NCBI GenBank assembly: GCA_949361645.1
Contig: OX442416.1
Location: 10,979,869-11,043,868, forward strand
Length of the DNA: 64,000 nt
Direction of reading: 5' to 3'
Source of the DNA: Spongilla lacustris
Taxonomy: Eukaryota; Porifera; Demospongiae; Spongillida; Spongillidae
In this document: in pieces, positions 23,505-33,500 of the stretch
How positions within the stretch are numbered: position 1 is the first letter of the stretch
Layout: each line of letters starts with the position of its first letter
Notes under the pieces: generated by a model
The model's database searches: none
Told to the model about the DNA's origin: nothing
Seen by the model: only the letters and a program-made list of their open reading frames with translations
Position numbers and translations under genes: made by a program

Positions 23505-24120
23505 ATGAAAGCAGTGTTAGCCCTGGTCTTCCTGCTCGCAATCTCGTGTCCACTGACCATGCAAGGCCTTTCCTCGCCCCGGCAGCGTATTGGAAGATGG
23601 CGACGGCCTAGTGGAATTCGAAGGCATTTCGATTGAAGTTCAGAACAAAATTGAAATAGACGATTGCGGTATACCGGGCGACATCATAAACGGAATTCTA
23701 CAGGCAGCACTTGTGCCCTTCAATCAAATACTTGGTCGCGGCAAGTTCAAGTTCTCCTTAACGTGTGGTTTATCTGATGGGTGCACGAGTATAGTCGTGA
23801 AAGCTCCAGTAAAAACAACAAGAGCAGACATTGAAGTGTGCGTAATAGGTAAGGATGTTATTTAGATGCATGACTTTCGAACGCTGACAATTTGCATGTT
23901 ATTTATGTCCCCACAGGAGACAGAGTCTGTGTTGATATAACTGCTGCATGGTAATAAGAAGTGTCAATCCAATCCGCTTGGTGATATCCAGCTGAAAATA
24001 CCGGTCCAGGGCAGGCTTGTGCCTACTACTCTGACCTTAGATGTGTTGGCACCCGTCGATCCCGTGCGTAGCGTTCAAATTCAACAACACTCCATCCTGC
24101 AAAAAACTCCGTCTTGCTGA
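23505..24120 (+). CDS. Small secreted cysteine-containing protein, two exons, with two 1-bp frame breaks
   Basis: The ATG at 23505 opens a clear signal peptide (MKAVLALVFLLAISCPLTMQ). One base out of frame, just after it, begins LEDGDGLVEFEGISIEVQNK and continues to DIEVCVI. A GTAAGG donor at 23849 (phase 1) joins the acceptor ending at 23916 to give GDRVCVDITAAW, an exact codon fit. A stop follows at 23952, but one base out of frame the sequence stays open as KKCQSNPLGDIQLKIPVQGR, LVPTTLTLDVLAP and so on to a stop at 24118-24120. Allowing both 1-bp shifts the product would be roughly 175-180 residues: secreted, beta-rich, with about eight Cys. I do not recognise the family. The two breaks mean a recent pseudogene or indel errors in the assembly; a shorter form ending at 23954 is also possible. 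Confidence 0.6.
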
Positions 24121-25203
24121 ATTGCTTGGTTTGTATCAGTGAACAGTTAATCATTAATGAGTTTGAGTTTAGCCGGTAGTACATGATTAGTGCTGCTAGG
24201 ACGATGCATTTTCATGATCGAGACTGATTTGTTTTGTTTCATTAGATCTTATTCTTGGCTGGCATGATGCATGGGTTTAAAGTAATATTCGGGTTTAAGG
24301 CACCGATTCACATCACCCAGCTCGATGTCCTTGATAAAACTCAGCGTATAAAAGGAGCTTGGATCTCAACCGGCCGTTCATGCGGCTGAAATGGCTGTTT
24401 TAAATGGTGGCTCCACATATATGCATAGAGGCTTGGCAATAACAACAGCGTACAAGAGTTCTTCACACAAGGTTTGAATACCATATATCATTTAATAATA
24501 CCATTCGCGTTAACGTTCCACAGTCTGAAGTTATAATAACACTAAGTGAACAAACTGTTGCCTAATTCAATCCTATAGGACCAAACATTAGTTGCCTAAT
24601 TCAGTCCCCTATACTCTGCTGATTATAACACATAGACAACCAAAATTTTTTTCCCCTGGATCAGGTCCGTAATCTATTCGTTTTCAATCTGTATCAATGT
24701 ATGACTTATACTGTCAGCATCACCTCCGATAGGCATCATTCTGTGTAACATATTGTATCCTCCTGTCGCAACATGGACACCGGCTTAAGATATTTCCATG
24801 CGCATGACGTCTGCATTTGTGCATGTCATGATCATTGCATGCAAGTTGTCAATACTATAATGTTAGTAGTACATGTAACCAGTAAAGTTGTTCTGTGACA
24901 CAGACTATAGCGCTTATCTTGTGAGGCCTGCAAAGTTAGCCTTTGGTGGTTGTATCATTTATCATTGATACTCTGGCCACAAGACAAACAGGTCACAATG
25001 TATGGTTACTATAAAAATGGCGGCGAGATGGTGACGAAGATAGGACGGACTCTACCAGCCTGGAGAAACCTTTACACATAGCCCTCATGCACTTTTGCAC
25101 AGGAACCTTTGTGGTGCAACACAATGAAGTAAGTACTAGGCCAGAACTGACCAGATCTTGATTTGCAACGCCCCTCATGCAGTATTAGTTAATTCAGTGG
25201 TTA
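24121..25203. other. Gene-free interval
   Basis: No reading frame here is supported as a gene. The sequence is AT-rich with several short ATG frames that do not resemble proteins. A possible second TATA-like element (GTATAAAAGG) occurs near 24348 with no clear ORF behind it. Confidence 0.45.
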
Positions 25204-25325
25204 CACATATAGACCCTTTTCATCGCGTGAGCAATGACATTCATTGAGATTAAAAATTTTGTTGTCCGCCATCATGGTGTTCAAGTTACTATAGAAGTAA
25301 TAGAACGGTATGGGCTAAGCAAAGC
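25204..25325. repeat. Outer inverted repeat (left), older than the Ginger-like insertion
   Basis: This block (TATAGACCC, GTCCGCCATCATGGTG, TCAAGTTACT, AATAGAACGGTATGGGC) recurs inverted at 27937-28055. A related block is at 2375-2462. Together the pair encloses the Ginger-like element, suggesting that the latter inserted into an older inverted-repeat element or that this belongs to a larger composite. Confidence 0.6.
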
Positions 25326-25707
25326 TTTTGGTTATTACTGTACGTTCACAATAGTCAATTAATAGTGATTATGAGTTCGGTTTTACAGTGGGCACTAACA
25401 TCATTCCATGGTAAGACTATAAAGGTGTTACGGGACCTGTCACGCCTAATTTTGTCCTACCCGGAAATGGTCCGGCGGACCTAATTAGGCTGCCTGAAAT
25501 GGTCCGGCAGACCAAATCAAGCTGCCTGAAATGGTCCACCGGACCATTTCAGGCTGCCCTAAATGGTCCTACTCTGCCTGTTTTGGTCCGTTAGACAGAC
25601 CACTTTAGGCAGCCTGTTTTTGTCCCGAGATAAAGACAAAAACGTGTACAATACAGATAAACAAGCACATAACGTTAAATTATCTACCACCTAGACTAAA
25701 TAGTATA

Positions 25708-26300
25708 TCAGTAGCCTGTTTCTGAGATGGCCCTTGAAAGAAGAGCCCTCACATTTGCCCTAACAAGGGTCATGCTCAGCCTCTGATATAGGGCTGTGAC
25801 AGATGCAGACTTCGGGCAGTTCTGACGTGTGGCCAAGCGAGAGGCTAGTTGCGATATTTCCCACTTTGCTATGCTTCAGTGCCCCAACACCCATAGGTCT
25901 CCACAGCTATTGGGATGCATACCCAACCCAGTTCTGCACATTTGGAGTCATTGGCCTTATGCTTTCTCTCCTCTGCTGCAAAGGCTGCAGACCCTGCTGT
26001 CACACTCGCTTCAGGTAAATTACTTGAGGTTAGCGGCAGCAGGCTTTCCCATCATCTAGTTTGCTGCCAGGACATCAGCTGGTCGCGTGTGGCGCTCCTC
26101 AGATGTAAAGCCATAACCAACCTCCACCTGAGCACTTATACAGGCTCTCCTACATGACTCTGCAAATACATCCCGGAGCCTGTTGTGACGAATGACCACA
26201 TCGCCCCCATGCTTGCATGTCAAAGCATGATGGCCTAAAGGGTCCAAAGAATGAGCTGGACAGTGAGGACATGTGGCACCCTGAGAGCCTGAGATACTAA
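25708..26300 (-). pseudogene. Non-LTR retrotransposon 3' ORF fragment, copy 1
   Basis: The minus strand reads GATCPHC, AHSLDPLGHHALTCKHGG, DVVIRHNRLRDVFAESCRRA, then RHTRPADVLAAN, and after frame breaks EERKHKANDSKCAELGWVCI, PIAVETYGCWG and LASRLATRQNCPKSA, ending at 25708. This is the C-terminal part of a LINE-type polyprotein that I know as repeated in sponge and cnidarian genomes: a C-x2-C-H-C zinc knuckle, then a segment with RPADVL and a later Asp like a PD-(D/E)XK nuclease. It resembles the end of restriction-like-endonuclease LINEs. That functional reading is inference. It is 5'-truncated and decayed, inside the Ginger-like element. Confidence 0.75.
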
Positions 26301-26576
26301 CACCAAGCCATCATTGTATGGCTGCTTGGAACTCAGAGATAAAAGAGTAAATTAACGGCATATATAAGTCCTGCATCCATGCATATTATAATAATTATAA
26401 TTATAATTGGGAGACAATTTGGTTCTATGTATATGTATGCTACAAAACATGTTGAGACAATTTAATTTGCTTTTTGCTTTTTTACTATAACCTTTCAGAT
26501 GGCATACAAGTATATACACAGCATGTATAGTATTTCAAATAGAAGCATGAAAGATGAAAAACACAATGTCTGACTC

Positions 26577-27713
26577 AGAACAGCTCGAACTGCTTTTTTA
26601 CAACTTCAAAATGATTTTGCACATTGGTTATAAAGATGGATTCTTCCTGGTGTAGGTCATTCACTACTTCATGAGGAAAATAAATTGCCCACTCATATAT
26701 CTTTCCAGTAAAGTTGAATACATGAATTATTGTATTTAACAAGCAGAAAGCTGCAGTGATTTCCAAATCTATGGCCCATGCATTCTCCAGGAAACTGCAT
26801 CTTAGATTGCACAATGTATGATTGCATTGATGTATGACGAGGCAAAAGGCAGGATATCTTTTCATTTGAGGAATTAGATATCATGTAAGTAACCTCATTT
26901 CTTCATGATATTCCTGTGATCCAGTAACAATCATGGCAATGCAGCGGAAAAAACAGTTTCCATCTGCTGAAATCGGCCCAATAAAATCAATTGCTACATG
27001 ATACCAAGTGGTGATTACAGGAACAGGATGAAGTTCAGTAGAAGTAACAACAAGTTTATCAGAATTCTTCTGGAAAGCCTCACAGGATGCAAACTGTAAA
27101 AACATGTCAATAAATTAATGTGACTAATTGCAATCATTAAATACTAGTTGAGAAACTTCTATGTTGAGTCCTTTTCACGTGAAACGTTCTCTAATCCTTT
27201 TGATAGCACGTTTTGTTCCCAGATGGCCAGACGTAGGGTCAGAATGGCAGATGTAGAATCCTCTGCTTCTCACATGCATCCAAAATGAGCCTCACAACCT
27301 AGTTCAGTATAAACATGCGAAAGAGCGACGACGAGTGAAATCGGACTAGTTATCCTAATACCCTAAAACCATACGCGCACACTTCGTATCTTTGTAATGA
27401 GGTATCCTATAGCCATTATGTGTCTCCTATGCTACCACGCTTATCAATGATGCCGGACCAAAGAGTGGAAAAGAATCTGTTCACCACCAAGAGCACATAG
27501 GCCTAGTTACATGCTGCACGCACCTTAGTCGTTCCATTCATTTTTCTTTTAGTCCACACTTCGCCATTCTTTAAGAAAATCTTTTCCGCCTTTCGTCTGA
27601 TCGATCGTTTCTTGTTCGCATCGCATCCTTCAGGGTACTTTCCCTTGACTTTGTAACTGTAGGCCAGTTCAAGAGTGTCACCTTCTTCGTCTGTCTCTGA
27701 TTCTGACGACATT
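26577..27713 (-). pseudogene. Integrase-OTU protease fusion relic of the Ginger-like element
   Basis: From the ATG at 27713 the minus strand reads MSSESETDEEGDTLELAYSY, then KKRSIRRKAEKIFLKNGEVW. After frame breaks follow PTSGHLGTKRAIKRI, RERFT, CEAFQKNSDKLVV and ELHPVPVITTWYHVAIDFIG. These form the HHCC zinc module and first catalytic Asp (IDF) of a gypsy/Ginger integrase. Immediately after GPIS comes ADGNCFFRCIAMIVTGSQEY, the catalytic Cys box of an OTU cysteine protease. Further down, out of frame, are AIDLEITAAFCLL and SIFITNVQNHFEVV, the latter with the OTU catalytic His. So an OTU fold follows directly where most of the integrase core should be: an internal deletion joined the two. Several frameshifts make it non-functional. 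Confidence 0.75.
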
Positions 27714-27936
27714 TTCAACACCTTCCAAAGGAAAGAACTAACGTGGGACCATAGATGTTACGTTTACTATAATATCTATGGTGGGACCAAAAAATGTCAC
27801 GTGGGACAAAATCAAGCACCTAAAATTGTCCGGCCGGACAATTTCAGGCAGCCTTTTTTGGTCCGGCCGGACCGAAATTAGACGCGGACCAAATCGTGCG
27901 TGACAGACCCAAAACATGCAGGCATAAATAATAAAT

Positions 27937-28055
27937 TGCCCATACCGTTCTATTCTGAGTAACTTGAGCACCAAGATGGCGGACAGCATTGAATATGAAA
28001 TGAATTAACCTCAAATGAATTTCATGAAATTAATTTTGGGATCTATACTTAAAGT
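27937..28055. repeat. Outer inverted repeat (right)
   Basis: GCCCATACCGTTCTATT, AGTAACTTGAGCACCAAGAT and GGCGGACAGC are the inverse of the block at 25265-25320. It lies 28 bp outside the Ginger-like element. Confidence 0.6.
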
Positions 28056-28489
28056 CCAGAGCTAATCGTTCAAGCATATACAAACGTTTATGTCGTTTGA
28101 ACGTTAACTTAGTGAATTAGACAGAAACCATGCTCTCTCGGATTGCGATTGGGTACACATGACATAGGTGTGAGGCACGTGAGCATGGCCACGTGGTGGA
28201 GGGTATTTTAATTAGCCTTGGGAGCGGGAAGATTGGTCAGTCTATAGGTCGCAGTGCACGGTTACCTGTAAACTTTACCTGTGAATTTTGAATTGTATAT
28301 TGGAATCAGATATCTTCCTTGACAAACAGGATTGCACAGATGAAAACTCCAAGACTCCAGCCAGGAAATCATTATGCCATTTGTGTTCTGTTTTGTTTGG
28401 TGTTTCGTCCAGAGCAGTTTGTGAAGGTTTTTTTCCCCCTCACTTCGTGAGGTTTTTTCCCCCTGAGGTGGTGTGGGCTCCGTGTACGG

Positions 28490-28570
28490 TCACGGCTGCA
28501 TGGGCCGTCTAAGCCGTCAAATCAATACGGTCCCGGACGGCCGCCAGTGCATGCTGGCCGCGGCACCACT
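28490..28570. repeat. Solo end related to the hAT-like element at 36632
   Basis: Near 28554, GGCCGCGGCACCACTGG resembles the right end of the intronic hAT-like element (CCGCGGCAACACTG). It is preceded by similar GGTCACGG/GGACGGCC motifs. No matching left end was found, so this is a fragment. Confidence 0.4.
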
Positions 28571-29106
28571 GGTTAGGTATATCTCGAAATCATTTGAGAA
28601 CTTGAAAAAAACATCAAAGAACTTCAGGGACTGACATGAGAGGCTAGGCGGAGTGGTCCTGGCTAAATGCACTAATATACAATAACTACCACAATTAAAT
28701 GTGAAGAAGAGAAGCTGCAACATGAAGGTCAGCTGCAGCCACCTCTACTAGGGCAGTGAGAAGCACCTTGCCTTGGAACATTTCTCAGCTATGAAGTGAG
28801 AGCAACGCAAATAGTCACCTATCGGTACCCCCCAAGGATCTCTAAGTTAGGCAAAAGAGATGACTTTACAGCAGGTGGAAACAAATGGTTGCCTTGGGGA
28901 CTGAAAACTTCACATTTAGAGAAATTGATGACAATACCAATATGAGGTCCCAGTTCTTCAATAAGATGCAAAGCACATATATATAGGACTGCAGACCTTT
29001 TACCTGCAAGCTCACCGTCATCTAGGTACCATGCCTGAAGCTGAAGTTGTAAACATTCATCATCCGATAATAATATTAATCATCATCATCATAATAAAAT
29101 CCCCTA
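28571..29106. other. Gene-free interval
   Basis: No supported gene. Short frames only; the plus strand leads into the LINE fragment that follows. Confidence 0.45.
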
Positions 29107-29677
29107 TGCCCAAACAGTGCATTAGATCCCCTTGGTCACCATGCCACAACATGTAAAAAAAAGGAGATGTGGTCATCCGTCACAACCATCTGTGCAATGT
29201 GTTGGTGGAGACTTGCTGTAATGCCCACTTGAGTGCATGTGAAGGTGGAGATGGGTATCAACCTTGCTTCTGATCATGACCACCTACACCCTGCAGACAT
29301 TTAGCTACCCAACTGGGCCCTTGGTAAACCAGCTGTCTTTGATATATCAGTGACATCACCGCTAAATCCTAAAATTGTATCAGTAGCGGGATTGTCAGTT
29401 GGGGCAGCTGCGTTGTCCACTGAAGAGCGTAAACACACAGAAAATGACCCCAAATTCAATGCCTTGGGGTGGTGTTGTATACCTCTGGTACGTTGCAGAG
29501 TCGTATGGTGCTTGGGGAAAGGAAGCCATAGATTCGTTTAAAATGCTTGCCTCTCGTCTTGCCATAATATCGGGCTACACAAAATCAGCTGTGCTGTCTG
29601 AGCTGTACAGTAGGCTCAACCTGCATTTGGTGATAGCGAATGCGACAGCGAACCTCTCAAGGTGGCTCCCGTCTTAA
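29107..29677 (+). pseudogene. Non-LTR retrotransposon 3' ORF fragment, copy 2
   Basis: On the plus strand the same domain as at 25708-26300 reads CPNSALDPLGHHATTC, then GDVVIRHNHLCNVLVETCC, LHPADILATQLGPW, DISVTSPLNPKIVSVAGLSV, STEERKHTENDPKFNALGWC, CIPL, AESYGAWGKEAIDSFKMLAS and LYSRLNLHLVIANATA. It ends in a stop at 29675-29677. At least three frame changes are needed. It preserves the region after the zinc knuckle better than copy 1. The two copies face in opposite directions about 3 kb apart. Confidence 0.75.
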
Positions 29678-30555
29678 AGTTTAATTAACTGTAGTGTGAT
29701 TCAGTTAAGTGTTGTGTGTATTACGTATTCCGTACCTTTAAATAAGTACAATGATGTATAAAAATTAAAAAATGATAAAGGTACAGAATGAAAGAAACAC
29801 AAATTAAAGTTCAATACACAATACATGTAATATCCACATATATCGTTACAATACATACCAATAATCCATTCCTAGATACATAAAACCTACACCTAACACA
29901 ACTACTAACAACAAAGCATCGTCTGGGAGATTTATGGATTGTGGTATATAATAATGTTGTCATCAGATTATCAATGGATGCAAAACTTTCTTTTGCAATC
30001 CTTCGAGCCATAAATCTTTGATTGCGTGGTTCATTCTTACACCAAGTGGAGAAGCGAAGTTCGGATAGATGATGGTACTGGACTACCTGCAGAATTACCA
30101 ACATCTGATTAACGCTTTTCTTTCATTCTTTTATTGTGTCGTTTTGTTTTGTTTTTTTTTGGTTTTTTTTTTTCTGTGCTTGTTGTAATGGTTTTTATCA
30201 TTATTATTATTAAGTGGAGGTCTGGACTAGGCTTTGATGACGGGGCATCACTTCCTACAGTCATGCAATAGGCTTTAGCATTATTTTAGCATTCGTTTTT
30301 TGTGTCTTTCTTCTTGTTTTGTAAAAAATAATGTTATTATGGCCAAGTTATTATTCATATTTTCTATATACACGTATACATGGAATATAATAAATATAAC
30401 ATAGATACACAACATGATACTACTTATACCCTAAAGAGTTGGATATGCACACCCTAACGCTTAGACCACCCCAGCTGTTCATAAAGGATGGCAGAGGAGT
30501 ACATGTGTACTGCAATAATCGATTACGTCATGGCAATAGGACTGGGTACGAAGCT
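29678..30555. other. Upstream region of the hydrolase-like gene
   Basis: No coding region is visible. It has T-rich and TTA-rich stretches (30120-30380). No clear TATA box was found in the expected place before 30556. Confidence 0.45.
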
Positions 30556-33500
30556 ATGATGGTGCTATTACCGGTGCTTGTTTTCCTTCTCGGATGTTTG
30601 TCGCTCTCAACATCAAGAGAAGCAGATTGGTTGGTGGACACGATAAATACTCCGGTAAGCCTTAGTTTACGCACACTGCGCGTTGTTTTTTTATCCCATT
30701 CACCGTAATAAGGCCTAGTGTAGTATAGGCCTAGTAGGGCCTACAGTGTCATGATGTGTTGTAGGCCCTGTCAGCAAAGATGAGGAGCAGAACTCCGGCC
30801 CTTTTGCACCTACTGCTTGTTCTTGTGCTTCCAAAGGGCAGCGCAAGCGAGTATGTGTGATGTAAGCCAAATTAGGCCCCTACGCGTGTCACGAGTTTGA
30901 TATATAGTTGTGGCTGTTGTTCAGTTCCAGCGGCTTTTGTATTGCAGCAAATTTGACCCTTGGCTGCACAAGCCGTTGTGTTTTCCCATCCTGCTTGTAC
31001 TCAAAGTCAGTGACAAGCTGTTCTTATAAGTGGCACTGAAGAGACAGAAGCTACGGGGATCGAGTCGGCCATTTTCTCACGAACCTTGTATCGTAACTTT
31101 TCAAAGCTCAAGAAATGATACACGTTGTTTTTGTGTTACATGTACATGTGTATGACTAATGTGCATGATTGTGAGAGGTTCAGGTTGGGAGGTTCAGGTT
31201 GGGAAATCCAATGGCTATTCCATTATTTAACCGTATATGGATGACAATATTTGCAAACGTCTCCCCTCCCTCCCAGGACATGCTGCTATTATACATGTAC
31301 CTTCTAACCCCTCGCGACAAGCCATTTAAATGACACCGGGACATCTTCTCAATACCCGCCTGCACGCCATTAATATACATGTAATGGAATATCCCGTTAA
31401 TCTGTTAAGTTAAAAATCTAGAACATCATCCTAACATCGAGCGCCTGAGTAGAAGGCCCTCTAGTACTGTTTAAAATATATATTTTTAAAAAAAACTCGG
31501 GCAGAATGAAATGCCGCGGTCCAGGAAGGAGGGGGGAGGAGGAGGGCATGCTTATTCCATACCTTCATCACACCATTATTTATGCTTACACATGTACTGC
31601 ATGTCAGGTCAATAACCATGACTCTGCCTATCACAAAACACCTTGGTAGTAAGCTGACAGCACTATACATGTACATGTAGCTCAGACACATGGCAACACT
31701 GTGGAACATACTTCCTGGCTAGCTGGTGTGTATGTCTGTTGACCACTGTGCGAACATGTACAGTGTATGTACTGTAACAGGACCATGTGATATAGATTTG
31801 GTGGCTTGGACCATTTCTGTTGTCCTGCTCCATTTCATCGCTCTCTCACCAACACACCTGCATAAGCTACTTTTGGGAGATGTGCTGGATTGAGGAGGTG
31901 TACACATGTGCTGGTGTGAGGTGTGTAGGTGCTGGAGTGAGGTGTGTAGGTGCTTGAGGTGTGTGTATGTGCTGGAGTGAGGTGTGTATGTGCTGGAGTG
32001 AGGTGTGTAGGTGCTTGAGGTGTGTACATGTATGTGCTGGAGTGAGGTGTGTATGTGCTTGAGGTGTGTACATGTATGTGCTGGAGTGAGGTGTGTATGT
32101 GCTTGAGGTGTGTACATGTATGTGCTGGAGTGAGGTGTGTATGTGCTTGAGTGAGGGGGTGTATGTGCTTGAGTGAGGGGGTGTATGTGCTTGAGTGAGG
32201 AGGTGTATATGCTGGAGTGAGGTGTGTATGTGCTGGTGTGATGTGTGTATGTACTGGAGTGAGGAGGTAGGTACATGTGTATGTGCTTGAGTGAGGAGGT
32301 GTGTATGTGCTGGAGTGAGGAGGTGTGTACATGTATGTGCTGGAGTGAGGAGGTGTACGTGCTGAGTGAGGTGTGTATGTGCTGGTGTGATGTGTGTATG
32401 TACTGGAGTGAGGAGGTAGGTACATGTGTATGTGCTTGAGGGAAGAGGTGTGTATGTGCTTGAGTGACATTGTGTATGTGCTGGTGTACATGTGCAATGT
32501 ATGTGGGGTAATAACGTACATTTTAAATATACAGTGAAGCACCCACTTGTATACATTTTTCTCAGACAAGCTACAGTGTACATGTATATTAAACACTGAA
32601 CACTTACATGTATCTTCCCCTCCTCCTCCCCCACAAGGTCACCCTCACCAATGACGGGAAAGGTGGCATGGTGCTAAGTAATGGTCTCATCTCCAGAACC
32701 TTCCTGCTCTCACCAGACTTTGGGACCATAGCTTTCAAGAGCCTCGTTTCTGCCAACGCCATCCTGAGGGCCATCTCCCCCGAAGCAGAGGTGATGCTGG
32801 ATGGAGTGGCCTATAATGTGGGGGGCCTGCAGTCCAACATCCCACCAGACTACCTCAACCACACTGGCATCTCCTACCAGGTGGATCCCACCTCCTTCCA
32901 CTATCTCTCTCACACCACCTCGCTGCCCGTAGCTCCATTCCACTGGGAGCCGGGCCTCAGACACTCCCCCAGCGACAGCAAGTGGCCCCCCGAGGGTTTA
33001 ACCCTCCAGGTCCTATTCGGACCCCCCGCTGAGGTGAAGCGACCTGAGCATGCCAACGTAACCATCATGGTCAGTTACGAGATGTACGTGGGGATCCCCC
33101 TCATGGCCAAGTGGGTCTCCGTCATGTACGAGGGCTTTTCCCCCGTGAAGATCGACGGCTGCACAGTGGAGTACCTGGCCACGCAGAAGCCATATGCGCC
33201 GTTCTCGTTTGAGGACTACCCTTGGCCATTTGAGCACAATTTCGAGACCGTCACCTCCTCCTGGCTGTTTGTGGACCTCTCCATATCCACTTTGTACAAC
33301 ATGAAAGGGGGTGCCGTATCGTGGGGTTTGACCTCCAACCAGTACTCTGGCGCGGACCAACCTTACCTGAACGTCTCCTACTGCATCGGTCCCAGCGTGT
33401 TCATGGCGGGAAGTGCTGGCGGGAAAAGCTGGAGGGACTTCCCCCAACCCACACTGACCCAGTTTGACTCGTTCAGAGCTCTCCTCCTGGTGACGGACTC

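Larger units (their letters stand above)
25438..27905 (-). mobile_element. Ginger-like DNA transposon, internally deleted
   Basis: The ends are TGTCACGC (25438) and its inverse GCGTGACA (27898-27905), flanked by the 4-bp direct repeat GACC (25434-25437 and 27906-27909). TGT ends and 4-bp duplications are features of Ginger elements, cut-and-paste transposons with a gypsy-like integrase. Subterminal regions carry repeated GGTCCGG/CCGGACC palindromes and the phrase AGGCTGCCTGAAAT in both arms. The minus-strand interior encodes an integrase piece fused to an OTU protease, followed by a LINE fragment. At 2,468 bp it is well below the size of an autonomous element. Confidence 0.8.

Noticed and set aside
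31719..32634. Minus-strand open frames of 185-255 codons rich in His, Thr and Ser
   Set aside because: They arise from the 21-bp minisatellite in intron 1 and overlap each other in several frames.
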